Shown here piece after piece: positions 1-8,469 of a stretch of 49,263 bases of DNA. A program made the translations under genes and the position numbers. Position 1 is the stretch's first letter. Each line of letters begins with the position of its first letter. The stretch comes from Bdellovibrionales bacterium (GTDB lineage: Bacteria > Bdellovibrionota > Bacteriovoracia > Bacteriovoracales > Bacteriovoracaceae): NCBI GenBank assembly GCA_023250815.1, contig JAHEZZ010000002.1, forward strand, positions 1 through 49,263, written 5' to 3'. Below the pieces are notes generated by a model, which worked only from the letters and a program-made list of their open reading frames with translations, ran no database searches and was not told the origin of the DNA.

Positions 1-164
1 ATATAGGATTTTGTGAATTCTTCCATGAAATTAAAAGAGAGATTAGTCAAAACAATAACTAAAATAGTGATAATGCCCATAAAAAGCAAAGTGCGTGATC
101 TTGCCTCACGTCTCAAAGTATTTTTAATCAGGGAAATAAATTGAGTAAAGACGATATTATCCAT
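1..164 (-). CDS. ABC transporter permease, N-terminal fragment (runs off left edge)
   Basis: The reverse strand from 164 opens with ATG and stays open to the window edge. It reads MDNIVFTQFISLIKNTLRRE, then a basic stretch and a hydrophobic segment (LLFMGIITILVIVLTNLSF). That is the usual start of an ABC-2 type permease: a short cytoplasmic N-terminus followed by the first membrane helix. The start overlaps the end of the upstream ATPase gene by 8 bases, so the two are translationally coupled and probably form one exporter. Only about 54 residues are visible, so the substrate and subfamily cannot be judged. Confidence 0.7.
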   Translation of the reverse strand, partial: MDNIVFTQFISLIKNTLRREARSRTLLFMGIITILVIVLTNLSFNFMEEFTKSY

Positions 165-876
165 GGTTGCTCCTGGTGACGATATCATAAAATAAATTCT
201 CTAATTTCTGCCCATTTAATACCGATTTAAGTTCACCCTGAACCAACATGTGCCCCTTATTCAAAATAGCAATATAATCTGCAATCTGTTCCATTTCATT
301 CAAAAGATGAGAGTTAATAAAAATAGTTTTTCCTTCGCTTTTAAGCTCTAATAACAAATCTTTCATTTCCTTAATGGCAAGTGGATCTAACCCTGAATGG
401 GGTTCATCGAGCAAAAGAATTTTAGAACTCCCAATAAGAAGAGAGGCCAGTCCCACTCTTTGCAATTGCCCTTTAGAAATGTTTTTTAATTTTTTGTCGA
501 TAATTTCAAAAATACCTAATTTTTTAATGGCCACCTCTATGGCCTTCTCCTGTTCCCCTTTTTTTACCCCTCTCATTTCACAAAAAAATTGCAAAGTCCC
601 ACGAACCGTTTCAAACATAAAAAAAGTAAATTTCTCGGGAAGATAGGCAATACCATTTCGAGAATGTGGCAAAGAAGCACTCATCTCATTAATTTTTAGC
701 TCACCCTGATCAAAAGGAATCAGTCCTAAAAGACATTTTAAAAAAGTAGTCTTTCCAGAACCGTTCGGCCCTAAAAGAGCAGTAATCGTTCCAACGGGAA
801 CACTTATTGAAAACTCTTCAAGCGCTACTTGATTATTATAAGTTTTGTGGAGGCCTTTTGCTTCAATGCCATTCAT
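157..876 (-). CDS. ABC transporter ATP-binding protein (ABC-2 exporter type)
   Basis: This is a single nucleotide-binding domain of about 239 residues. The Walker A motif GPNGSGKTT lies near residues 36-44, the signature ISKGQLQRVG near 133, Walker B ILLLDEPHSGLDP near 155, and the switch histidine in INSHLL follows. It energises the overlapping permease at the left edge. The ORF can start at 882, but AAGGA abuts that ATG, whereas it sits 6 bases before the ATG at 876, so 876 is preferred. The family resembles CcmA-like and gliding/antibiotic exporters. The substrate is unknown. Confidence 0.88.
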   Translation of the reverse strand: MNGIEAKGLHKTYNNQVALEEFSISVPVGTITALLGPNGSGKTTFLKCLLGLIPFDQGELKINEMSASLPHSRNGIAYLPEKFTFFMFETVRGTLQFFCEMRGVKKGEQEKAIEVAIKKLGIFEIIDKKLKNISKGQLQRVGLASLLIGSSKILLLDEPHSGLDPLAIKEMKDLLLELKSEGKTIFINSHLLNEMEQIADYIAILNKGHMLVQGELKSVLNGQKLENLFYDIVTRSNHG

Positions 877-888
877 AAACATTCCTTA

Positions 889-1347
889 TCATTTTGAAAT
901 AGTGACTTGTCGTGGACGTCTCGTCTCATCAACTGCAACATAAGTAAAAACCCCTTCTGTTACCAAAATCCTGTCGCTTCCAAGTTCTCGCTTCACCCAA
1001 GCTTCAAGTTTAATAGTCAACGAAGTATTCCCAATTTTTAACATTTCACCATAAACACACAGGACATCACCGACTAAAACAGGACGATGAAAAGTCATTC
1101 CATTCACTGCCACTGTGACAGTTCTGCCTTTCGCCAATTCTTTGGAGAGAATCCCGCCAGCAATATCCATTTGAGATAAAACCCATCCACCAAAAATATC
1201 GCCCGAAGGATTGGTATCGGCAGGCATGGCCAAAGTTCTTATCGCCAACTCTCCTTTTGATTGCCGTTCATTTTCTTTTACAATATGCAAAGATCCTTCA
1301 CTTTTAAAAACGGTGGCCTTTTTATTTTTTTTCTTTTTTATAACCAT
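889..1347 (-). CDS. Acyl-CoA thioesterase, YciA-like hotdog protein
   Basis: At 152 residues this fits a single hotdog domain. The segment IRTLAMPADTNPSGDIFGGWVLSQMD is the YciA/acyl-CoA hydrolase hallmark, where the Asp after GG-WV.S.M acts in catalysis. A lysine-rich extension of about 36 residues (MVIKKKKNKK...) precedes the domain and is unusual for the family. GAGGT stands 8 bases before the start ATG. Such enzymes hydrolyse acyl-CoAs in the cytosol. Its stop lies 6 bases before the ABC ATPase ORF, so it probably heads that operon. Confidence 0.85.
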   Translation of the reverse strand: MVIKKKKNKKATVFKSEGSLHIVKENERQSKGELAIRTLAMPADTNPSGDIFGGWVLSQMDIAGGILSKELAKGRTVTVAVNGMTFHRPVLVGDVLCVYGEMLKIGNTSLTIKLEAWVKRELGSDRILVTEGVFTYVAVDETRRPRQVTISK

Positions 1348-1455
1348 AAAGATAACCTCACTTTAAAAAATCAAATTCTAATAGTGGCGTAAAACTTTCA
1401 ATAGTATAATAATGGTAATGTAGTTCTCTTTAAAGAAGCGAATAAATAATAGGAG

Positions 1456-2547
1456 ATGAAACCCATACATAATATGCGAAACTTTGGTCTTCTTACAATA
1501 ATATTTCTTACTTCTTGTGTCGGCCCTTATACTCCAATGGGGCCTCTTAATATTTTGACTCCAAAAATACAAATAGAAAAAAATTTTGCCCCCACTCCGG
1601 AAAATATCACATTAATACCTAAGGAGATTTTTTTACATAGAGAGATGAGATATTTTATTAAAGCAAGACATGAACTAGCAAAGGAATTTAATAATCATAG
1701 CTGGAAAATTTTCTACAAAGGAAATGATGTCTCTTCCTTCTTTGAACTTTCCACCCATAGCACAAAAAATGAAACTATTATTGAATCAAAAGAGGAATTT
1801 AAATTACCCTATTTTCCCAATCTAAAAAACACTTCTGATTTAGTTATTGAAATAAATGCTATTGGACAAAATAAAGTTTTTTTTTGGCCAACTCCTTCTT
1901 GTTCTGTTTTTTATGATGAAAAAGAAGGAAGGCAAAATAATCTGCGGTCGATGGGAAAATTTCAAGAAAAGGCCGATATCTTCACCCGGCTAGAGAGAGC
2001 GGCAAAAGACAATAATATCAATCCCAATTTTTATGCCGGCCTACTGGCAACTGTTTCACAACTCAACTCCATGAAAATTTCAGATAATCAAAAAGTTGGT
2101 CTAGCGCAAATTCCTTTTAAAGAGGCCATTTTAATTAGCAAAAAAAAATTGCACTGGCAAAATTCTAAACGAATTGAAAGCTCACCAAGTTTTTTACTGC
2201 GCCTTTTTTTATATTTTGCGCTGATCGATCCTGAAACTGACTGGAGACTCAATACTGAAAAATCCCTTCTTGCGGGAGCAGAATATTTAAAATCTATCAA
2301 TGCTTTTTGGGCCACTAGTGAATTTGCTGAATTATCAAAAAACTCTCCCGAAGTTTATAGCAAAATTGTTGTTGCAAGTTATATTCTTGGGCCAAATGAG
2401 GTAAAAGACTTATACATAAAGTACGGAGAAAAATTCGAACATCTCAAATCACTTATTAAGATCAAAGAACAAATCGATACTGCCTTCAGTTACTGCTCAG
2501 AATTTTCCAGTGAAAAGAATGAGCTTTATGCGCAGGATGGACAATGA
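1456..2547 (+). CDS. Lipoprotein with degenerate lytic-transglycosylase (SLT)-like domain
   Basis: The N-terminus is a lipoprotein signal (hydrophobic run, then LTSC with Cys21 as the lipidated residue). After about 165 residues without recognisable features comes a region matching the SLT fold in order: INPNFYAGLLATVSQLNS (196-205, where families carry ..Q.ES), GLAQI (215-219, family GLMQ), AGAEYLKSI (about 273) and ASYILGPNEV (about 307, family AAYNAGP). The catalytic Glu position is Asn204, so lytic activity is doubtful and peptidoglycan binding more likely. AGGAG abuts ATG 1456; a second ATG at 1474 gives a cleaner signal peptide but is 18 bases from it. It overlaps the PilZ gene by ATGA. 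Confidence 0.7.
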   Translation: MKPIHNMRNFGLLTIIFLTSCVGPYTPMGPLNILTPKIQIEKNFAPTPENITLIPKEIFLHREMRYFIKARHELAKEFNNHSWKIFYKGNDVSSFFELSTHSTKNETIIESKEEFKLPYFPNLKNTSDLVIEINAIGQNKVFFWPTPSCSVFYDEKEGRQNNLRSMGKFQEKADIFTRLERAAKDNNINPNFYAGLLATVSQLNSMKISDNQKVGLAQIPFKEAILISKKKLHWQNSKRIESSPSFLLRLFLYFALIDPETDWRLNTEKSLLAGAEYLKSINAFWATSEFAELSKNSPEVYSKIVVASYILGPNEVKDLYIKYGEKFEHLKSLIKIKEQIDTAFSYCSEFSSEKNELYAQDGQ

Positions 2548-3290
2548 AAAAAAAACCCATTGTCTTTTTTTTATTGTCCCTTATGCTTTTTACAATTTCT
2601 TTTTCTATGCCTTTTCAAATTGCTTGGGAGTGTGGCAAACCTCTCAGCGATTTTTTTTACCAATTCGACAAAATGAGTATCCTTAACTGGATTATTTTTT
2701 GCTTTGGAATAATGAATGCCTATCTACTTCTTTATGTTTTTGGATTTTTGAGATTAACCCTTCCTCTTTATGTCGCTCTTCTCTGTTTAAATAATTATCT
2801 TGTGATTAAACTTCACCCTTATAATCATAATAATTCTCCTCACCTTCTATCTCTTTTTGTCATTTTCGCTTTTACTTTAGGTATTCTAAAAGGAAAACTC
2901 TGGCACTACCTCAATCGCCCCCATCTACGTTGGTGGTCAACTGCACCAAGAGTATCTCGCAGCCTGCCGGTTATCGTTCACTGTAAAGACGTAAGAAATA
3001 TGCGAGCAAAAACCTACGACCTGTCATCCACCGGTGCCTTTTTGTGCCAATTAGATAATTCTTGGAATGTTAAAATTAACGACGAAATTAAATTGCATAT
3101 TGATGCTCTTCGATTTGTCTGTAAAGCAAGAATTATTCGCATAACTTTTGGCAAAGGCAACTACCCTGAAGGGGTGGGTATCCGCTTTGAAAATTTATCA
3201 GAACATAGCAGGGGTTTGATTGAATATTTTATCACAGGAAGACCTGAAAATTTGATGGGAGCCACCACCGAAAAAAGCACTTTCGAATGA
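2544..3290 (+). CDS. Membrane protein with C-terminal PilZ domain
   Basis: It has about four hydrophobic segments in the first 120 residues, then a cytosolic domain of about 110 residues. The domain carries the PilZ signature for cyclic di-GMP: RxxxR-type residues in PRVSR (135-139) and DLSSTG (159-164), followed by a beta-rich stretch ending EGVGIRFENLS. PilZ domains bind c-di-GMP through these motifs. The membrane anchoring suggests that it relays c-di-GMP levels to an envelope process. It is ATGA-coupled to the lipoprotein gene before it and to the MATE gene after it. Confidence 0.82.
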   Translation: MKKKPIVFFLLSLMLFTISFSMPFQIAWECGKPLSDFFYQFDKMSILNWIIFCFGIMNAYLLLYVFGFLRLTLPLYVALLCLNNYLVIKLHPYNHNNSPHLLSLFVIFAFTLGILKGKLWHYLNRPHLRWWSTAPRVSRSLPVIVHCKDVRNMRAKTYDLSSTGAFLCQLDNSWNVKINDEIKLHIDALRFVCKARIIRITFGKGNYPEGVGIRFENLSEHSRGLIEYFITGRPENLMGATTEKSTFE

Positions 3291-4648
3291 CGAAGGTAAA
3301 AGAAATTTTACGATTTTCTTTTTTCATTCTTTTAGGCCACCTAGGCCAAATGGCATTTAATTTTTCAGACCTCTTTGTTTGCTCTCGCTATTCTTCCATG
3401 GCATCTGGGGCACTCAGTGTTGCGAATGGTATTTTTGCCCTCGCTCTAGTCGCCGGACTCGGACTTACCATTGCTATTTCATCCCTCGTCTCCTTTCATC
3501 GCTCAAAGAGCAATCAAAATGTTTTACCGGCAGAATATCTTTCTACTTATTTTCTTGTATCGGCCCTGGCCTCTATACTTCTCATCTTCTTGCTGCTTCT
3601 CTCCCTTTTTTTTATTGATCAAATGAATATTGACCCAAAACTTATCCCTGGAATTCTTTCCTATCTTAAAATTACTGCGAATTCATTGCTCCCTGCAATT
3701 TTATTTTCCTGTTTCAAAGAGTTTTTGCAAGGCCATGAAAAAACTTTTTTCCCCAATGCTCTTATCATTTTTTTTAACCTCATTAATTTTGGACTCAATT
3801 GGGTATTAGTAAATGGTCTTGGCCCCTTCCCCGAAATGGGAGTAAGTGGAGCAGCTTGGGCCACTGTCATTTGCCGCTGGTCAATGTTCATCTTTTTATT
3901 TCTTTATATGCATGTAACTTTTTTTAAAAAGAAACTCACACCCAAATATTTTCATTTTAACCGAGAACTGGGAATGGAATTACTTAAAATGGGACTGCCT
4001 TTAACCGGCAATATTTTACTGGAAGTCGGAGTCTTCTCCACCACCACTATTTTATCTAGTTCTTTTGGGGTTGTTTCCGCTGCATCTCATGGAATTGTAC
4101 TCAATCTTATCTCTATGGCATTTATGTTCCCGCTTTCCATTTCCAGTGCAGCATCAGTAAAAATCGCCTATGAAAAAGGACAAAATAACTACTCTGAAGC
4201 AAAAAAAACCATTTATGCCTCGCTCTTTCTCGTCACTATTATGGCATCTTTTTTAAGTATTCTTTTTATTTTTTATCCTGAAAGGGTTGTGGGCCTACTG
4301 ACCAAAGATAGTGAAGTCATCACACTGGGAGCAAAAATTTTATTAATCGCCGGTTGTTTTCAAATTGCCGATGGATTTCAAGTCACCACATCTGGCCTGC
4401 TTCGAGGACTTGGAGAGACTCGCTTTCCAATGTATTTTTATGCCATTAATTACTGGTTGATCGGGCTTCCTCTAGGAACACTTCTAGGCATTTATCACTC
4501 AGGCGGAGTTAAAGGCCTATGGATCGGATTAATGAGTGCAGTTTATCTGATGGCGCTGACGAATGGCCCCTATCTCTATTATTTTTTTCATAAGGCCGCC
4601 CGAATTAATGGGCATAATGTGACCTCACCACAATCTCCAAATCACTGA
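3287..4648 (+). CDS. MATE family efflux transporter
   Basis: At 453 residues with about 12 hydrophobic segments, it fits the MATE (NorM/DinF) family. Family-like segments include the first helix region (LGHLGQMAFNFSDLFVCSR), the mid-protein EMGVSGAAWATVICRW, and FQIADGFQVTTSGLLRGLGETRFP in the second half. These proteins export cationic drugs, metabolites or lipid precursors in exchange for Na+ or H+. Its start overlaps the PilZ gene by ATGA, so transport, the c-di-GMP sensor and the lipoprotein are probably made together. The substrate is unknown. Confidence 0.85.
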   Translation: MTKVKEILRFSFFILLGHLGQMAFNFSDLFVCSRYSSMASGALSVANGIFALALVAGLGLTIAISSLVSFHRSKSNQNVLPAEYLSTYFLVSALASILLIFLLLLSLFFIDQMNIDPKLIPGILSYLKITANSLLPAILFSCFKEFLQGHEKTFFPNALIIFFNLINFGLNWVLVNGLGPFPEMGVSGAAWATVICRWSMFIFLFLYMHVTFFKKKLTPKYFHFNRELGMELLKMGLPLTGNILLEVGVFSTTTILSSSFGVVSAASHGIVLNLISMAFMFPLSISSAASVKIAYEKGQNNYSEAKKTIYASLFLVTIMASFLSILFIFYPERVVGLLTKDSEVITLGAKILLIAGCFQIADGFQVTTSGLLRGLGETRFPMYFYAINYWLIGLPLGTLLGIYHSGGVKGLWIGLMSAVYLMALTNGPYLYYFFHKAARINGHNVTSPQSPNH

Positions 4649-4688
4649 ATTTTTAAAAATATAAATTTAAGCGCAGAATGTTCTGAAT

Positions 4689-4892
4689 ATGAGTTTAAAT
4701 ATTAAAGCGCTCATCCCAGCAATTCACCCAGAGGTGAGTTATCCAGAAAAAGCGCTGGAAGGACGAAGTGATTGTGGGAGTAATGATGAATCTATCAAAA
4801 GCTGGAGCGACAAAAAATTTGCTTTGATAAAAAAGAAGAAAAAAATTGCAGATAATGAGGCCACGCCCTTAAAAAAACTCAACATCATCTAG
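4689..4892 (+). CDS. Possible small hypothetical protein
   Basis: A 67-codon ORF fills part of the 321-base stretch between the MATE gene and the exonuclease. It has no clear Shine-Dalgarno sequence, signal peptide or membrane segment. The product is polar with a lysine-rich tail (KKKKKIADN). It matches no family I recognise and could be a chance ORF or a remnant. The only support is the gap it fills and its length. Confidence 0.3.
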   Translation: MSLNIKALIPAIHPEVSYPEKALEGRSDCGSNDESIKSWSDKKFALIKKKKKIADNEATPLKKLNII

Positions 4893-4906
4893 AAATACAA
4901 AAAATG

Positions 4907-4960
4907 CTCTGTATCCCTCCGAGGTTTTACTTTCCAGTAAAACTTCAGAAGGGTATAGTT
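4907..4960 (+). repeat. Family B hairpin repeat in the exonuclease leader
   Basis: The inner stem GTTTTACT (4924-4931) pairs with AGTAAAAC (4936-4943) around a TTCC loop. The outer arms resemble TATACCC/GGGTATA (4912-4917 and 4951-4957). The same outer arms, with a different but still paired inner stem, occur at 45898-45944. It lies directly upstream of the likely exonuclease start at 4970, or is translated as that gene's first residues if ATG 4904 is used. Confidence 0.65.
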
Positions 4961-4969
4961 TTAAAGCAT

Positions 4970-5755
4970 ATGAAAAAAGTAAAACTGATCCTAGGTATTG
5001 ACTTAGAAGGAATCAACGAAGACCTTCTTAGCAGTGGCATTAATTTATCGGTCGATAGAGTAATTGAAATTGGCGCTGTTCTTTGGGACATCGATTACAA
5101 TGCCCCGGTAGAAATTCTAAGCGAAATTATCGATGAAAGCGATCGCCTCCCCATCTCTGAAGAAGTTGAAGAGCTAACGGGACTTTCAGGGCCATTAATA
5201 AAAAAATGGGGTAAATCTGGACAAGACATTAAAAAGGTTCTCCTTTTGCTAACTGCCATGATTGAAAAGGCCGATTGTCTCATGTCTCACAATGCCCGTG
5301 GCTATGATTGTCCAATGCTTACTGAAATGTTCCGAAGATTCCAACTTCCCTTTCCCGATCGAACTTGGATTGATTCGGTAACTGATATTGAATATCCCAA
5401 ACGTTTTATTCATAAAGGCCTAATGAATTTAGAGCACTACCATGGATTTATTAACCCCTTTCCTCACCGCGCCTTTAGCGATGTTTTATCGATGCTTAAA
5501 ATTGCTTCTCATTATTCTTGGGACAGAATGAAACTACTGGCCGATTCTCCTAGAATTACCATCGTTGCGAAATGTCCTACTCCTAATTGGAAAAATAAAA
5601 TGGAAGTCGACCGTTTTATGAAAGTAAAAAATAAAATTAGCCGGGCCAAATTTAAATGGGACCCCAGTGATAAAATCTGGAGCAAAGAAGTTCATAAAAT
5701 TTTAATTGATGAAAATAAATTAAACTTTGAATTTGAATGGTATATTTTGGAATGA
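4970..5755 (+). CDS. DEDDh 3'-5' exonuclease (DnaQ-like)
   Basis: The start of the protein, MKKVKLILGIDLEG, supplies exonuclease motif I (Asp11, Glu13). SHNARGYDCPML gives motif II and HRAFSDVLSML gives the His-x4-Asp motif III, so the DEDDh set is complete. At about 261 residues it is a stand-alone exonuclease with an extra C-terminal part of about 80 residues that is probably separate from the catalytic fold. The ORF extends to ATG 4904, but those 22 codons are largely the family B hairpin repeat, so 4970 is preferred. No strong Shine-Dalgarno precedes either start. It is probably a DNA-repair or RNA-trimming enzyme. Confidence 0.78.
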   Translation: MKKVKLILGIDLEGINEDLLSSGINLSVDRVIEIGAVLWDIDYNAPVEILSEIIDESDRLPISEEVEELTGLSGPLIKKWGKSGQDIKKVLLLLTAMIEKADCLMSHNARGYDCPMLTEMFRRFQLPFPDRTWIDSVTDIEYPKRFIHKGLMNLEHYHGFINPFPHRAFSDVLSMLKIASHYSWDRMKLLADSPRITIVAKCPTPNWKNKMEVDRFMKVKNKISRAKFKWDPSDKIWSKEVHKILIDENKLNFEFEWYILE

Positions 5756-5769
5756 CAAACCGAAGGCCC

Positions 5770-5901
5770 TTAATGATGGCCAGCATGTTCCCCAGGTTTA
5801 ACCACATCCCGGTCAAAAACAGTGTTGGCTACAATAAGAGATATGGGCAAAGCGGCCCAGGTGATCAAAAGAATAAGTAGAACCCAAAGTTTTTCTGGCA
5901 T
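5770..5901 (-). CDS. Small single-pass membrane protein (43 aa)
   Basis: The reverse strand from 5901 encodes 43 residues: MPEKLW, a hydrophobic helix of about 21 residues (VLLILLITWAALPISLIVANT), then a polar tail ending GEHAGHH. AGGAGC lies 6 bases before the ATG, a strong ribosome-binding site. It sits 78 bases downstream of the response regulator on the same strand and may be co-transcribed. I recognise no family. The histidine-rich tail could bind metal or heme, but that is only a possibility. Confidence 0.6.
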   Translation of the reverse strand: MPEKLWVLLILLITWAALPISLIVANTVFDRDVVKPGEHAGHH

Positions 5902-5979
5902 ATGCGCTCCTGTGGTTTATCTCTTTAGTATAACCAATTAAACCCATCTGTGACTAGAGCATTTTTATTGCCTAGAAAA

Positions 5980-6648
5980 TCATGGGCCGCGAAATCGATA
6001 ACCAATTCCCCTAATCGTCTCAATGAGATGTTCATCTAGTTTTTGACGAAGTTGCAAAACATGAGTATCGACAGTGCGAGTTGAGGGATAATTTTCATAA
6101 CCCCAAACTTTATTCAACATCTCCTCTCTGGAAAAAGCACGCTCTGGATTCTCTGCAAGCAGTCTAAGTAAATCAAACTCCATTTTTGTCATTTCTATTT
6201 TTTGATTCTTAAAATAGACTTCTCTTTTATCAATTTCAATTAAAAGTTCCCCTATTTTAATAGTTTGATTTTCTAAAATAGGAATATTAGAAGTGCGAAA
6301 CTGTACTCGAATTCTCGCCAATAACTCTCTCGGCTCAAAAGGTTTAACCACATAATCATTGGCCCCTGCCTCAAGTCCGAGTACCCGATCAATAAGCTCA
6401 GTTCGGGCAGTAAGCATAATAACTGGCATAGCATTTTTTTTAATTCTATACTGTTTGAGTAAATCGATCCCCTGTCCATCGGGTAACATCCAGTCTAAAA
6501 TGATTAAATCAATATAAGAAATATCATAATTAAAGGCCTCATTAAAATTGCGAAGAAGTACTACATCGTGGGACTCTTCTTGCAAAATTTTTTTCAAGGA
6601 ATCGCCCAAGTTAGGATCATCCTCAACTAATAAAATTTTCTTTCTCAT
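5980..6648 (-). CDS. OmpR/PhoB-family response regulator
   Basis: Its 222 residues form a receiver domain plus a winged-helix DNA-binding domain. The receiver has the acidic pair in VEDD (9-11), the phosphoacceptor Asp52 in LILDWMLPDG, the Thr in LTAR and the Lys in VKPFEP. The C-terminal half ends with the OmpR-type recognition region (STRTVDTHVLQLRQKL...IRGIGYRF). It overlaps the histidine kinase gene by ATGA, and GAGGT for its start lies within the kinase's last codons, so the pair is coupled. Targets are unknown. Confidence 0.93.
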   Translation of the reverse strand: MRKKILLVEDDPNLGDSLKKILQEESHDVVLLRNFNEAFNYDISYIDLIILDWMLPDGQGIDLLKQYRIKKNAMPVIMLTARTELIDRVLGLEAGANDYVVKPFEPRELLARIRVQFRTSNIPILENQTIKIGELLIEIDKREVYFKNQKIEMTKMEFDLLRLLAENPERAFSREEMLNKVWGYENYPSTRTVDTHVLQLRQKLDEHLIETIRGIGYRFRGP

Positions 6649-8264
6649 ACCTCTTCCTTTGCAAAATCAGAAAAATCTCTATTTTGCCCTTGTAGTTTTT
6701 TCTTTTGATTTTTAAGTCTGATACAAAATTGAGTGGGGTGACTTGTAAAAAATAATTCACCTTCAATATCTTTTAAAATTTTTCTAACTATATTTAATCC
6801 TAGGCCAGTTCCCCTGCTACGAGGCCCTCTAATAAAGGCCGAAGACATTTCATCAAGTGTTTTAAAAGAACACTCTCCCATATCCTGTACGGTAATATCT
6901 AAATATTGTCCGACCATTTTCACAATGACAGTGTGAGGAGCAAGTCCGTGCGACAAAGAATTTTCTAAAATATTTTTTATGCAAATTCCCGCCCAATAAG
7001 GGTCAAGTACAAAACTCTCATCCTTAGAAAGTGGTACAAATAAAAAGAGCTCAGAAACTTGTGCAAGTTGATCTTGAATAAACTCATTGATTGAAGAAAT
7101 TTTTATCCATTTATTTTCAATAAACTTATTTCCTCTCTGAAGTCTGAGATAATTTCGAGTCGTTTGCACTAAGCGATTAAGCCGATGGCCTTCTGAAGAA
7201 AGACGTAAAATAGTATCTTGTGTATCATTATCATAGTCATTAAATCTTTTATTTAACGATTCCAAAACAAGTAAAATACTAGCGACTGGAGTTCTAAATT
7301 CATGAGTCAGTACCTGTAAGGCCAGTCTTTGTCTTTCTTCTTCTTTCTTTTGCTGTTTAATTTTATTCAGCAAAATCGCCAAAACGATCGTCATTAAAAA
7401 AATCGATCCTGCAAAAAAAGTCATTCCCGATTCTCCCGCAAGCTGCGAGAGATGGCCGGTATTATGGGCCCAGCATATCTTGTCTTCTTTCACTAAACAC
7501 CGCTGGCCTGGCCTCGAATTAAATATAACGTAGGGGCCTTTTTTTAAAAATTGATCGAAATCGGAACGTTTGAAAACTTTATAATCGAGATCTGAGTAAA
7601 TTGATTTAAAACTAGATCGCCAAACAACATAATGAGAATTAATGAACCCTGACATACCTTTGCTGAGATTTGAAATTTCTTCTGGCGCAAGTTCTTCCAA
7701 AAAACTATAAGGATAAGGAAGCTGAATCATAAATTTTTTAAGTTCAGGAAGTTCATTCACATGAAAGTATTCTATATGTTCATATACCCAATCTTTTTTA
7801 TAAAATTCTTTACTCGGTAGCTTAAATGCCAAATAAGTATAACTATGGCCACTAGGGTGAACAAAAGGCGGGCGAATAAAAAAGTCGAGGGGGAGTACGC
7901 TTCGTTTTTCACAACGATACTCTTCCCAAATCCAAATTTTTTCATAATTTTTTTGATTGCTCAGATCAATAATATATTTAAAACAATCACTGCTAGTAAA
8001 AAAGATATCTCTTTTGTCTTGGTTAATTCCGTACAAAGGATTACTTAAAGTGACCAGTTGAAATTGTTCCGGCCCCAAATAGAGGGAACTTAAATTGAGA
8101 ATATGTAAAGGGCGACCAACTGCCTTAAAGTCTTGTTTGGCCTTTTGAATACCCTCAATTTCCGAAGACGTAACAGTTGGGGTACCGTTCACTCTTAGAC
8201 CGTATAGCCCCGTCAAAATGGCCATACTAGCGGCACAAAAAAACAAAATCACATAAAGCTTCAA
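6645..8264 (-). CDS. Membrane sensor histidine kinase
   Basis: The architecture is an N-terminal membrane helix (residues 3-22), a large periplasmic sensor region of about 250 residues, a second helix (AGSIFLMTIVLAILLN), and then the kinase core. The H-box HEFRTP (His near residue 321), N-box IKNILENSLSH (near 433) and G2 box GTGLGLNIV are intact. The periplasmic part matches no sensor fold I know. The start is TTG at 8264, with AGGA 8-11 bases upstream inside a family A repeat. It phosphorylates the regulator encoded just downstream. Confidence 0.92.
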   Translation of the reverse strand: MKLYVILFFCAASMAILTGLYGLRVNGTPTVTSSEIEGIQKAKQDFKAVGRPLHILNLSSLYLGPEQFQLVTLSNPLYGINQDKRDIFFTSSDCFKYIIDLSNQKNYEKIWIWEEYRCEKRSVLPLDFFIRPPFVHPSGHSYTYLAFKLPSKEFYKKDWVYEHIEYFHVNELPELKKFMIQLPYPYSFLEELAPEEISNLSKGMSGFINSHYVVWRSSFKSIYSDLDYKVFKRSDFDQFLKKGPYVIFNSRPGQRCLVKEDKICWAHNTGHLSQLAGESGMTFFAGSIFLMTIVLAILLNKIKQQKKEEERQRLALQVLTHEFRTPVASILLVLESLNKRFNDYDNDTQDTILRLSSEGHRLNRLVQTTRNYLRLQRGNKFIENKWIKISSINEFIQDQLAQVSELFLFVPLSKDESFVLDPYWAGICIKNILENSLSHGLAPHTVIVKMVGQYLDITVQDMGECSFKTLDEMSSAFIRGPRSRGTGLGLNIVRKILKDIEGELFFTSHPTQFCIRLKNQKKKLQGQNRDFSDFAKEEV

Positions 8265-8265
8265 C

Positions 8266-8306
8266 TACATTCCTCATGTTTGAGTTTTCAAAAGCGGTAC
8301 TATGCC
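8266..8306 (-). repeat. Family A repeat (diverged copy) at the kinase ribosome-binding site
   Basis: The plus strand TACATTCCTCATGTTTGAGT... aligns with the copies at 45845, 23956 and 26159 over the conserved T-A-C-x-C-T-C block and GTTTGAGTT core; the second half is diverged. In the gene's direction it ends with ATGAGGAATGTA, which supplies the Shine-Dalgarno for the TTG start of the kinase. Confidence 0.5.
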
Positions 8307-8469
8307 TGTCACTTTATTCCGCCAAAAAAGATGACGGAAGATAACATCAGAAGGGAGACGCCGCCAATCTTTTGCACCATTTTTTTTAATTATTTAATAA
8401 CAATTCATTTGCTTCATTCAAAATATCCTTGATATTATTTATATTGATCCCAGTATACAATGGAAAATA

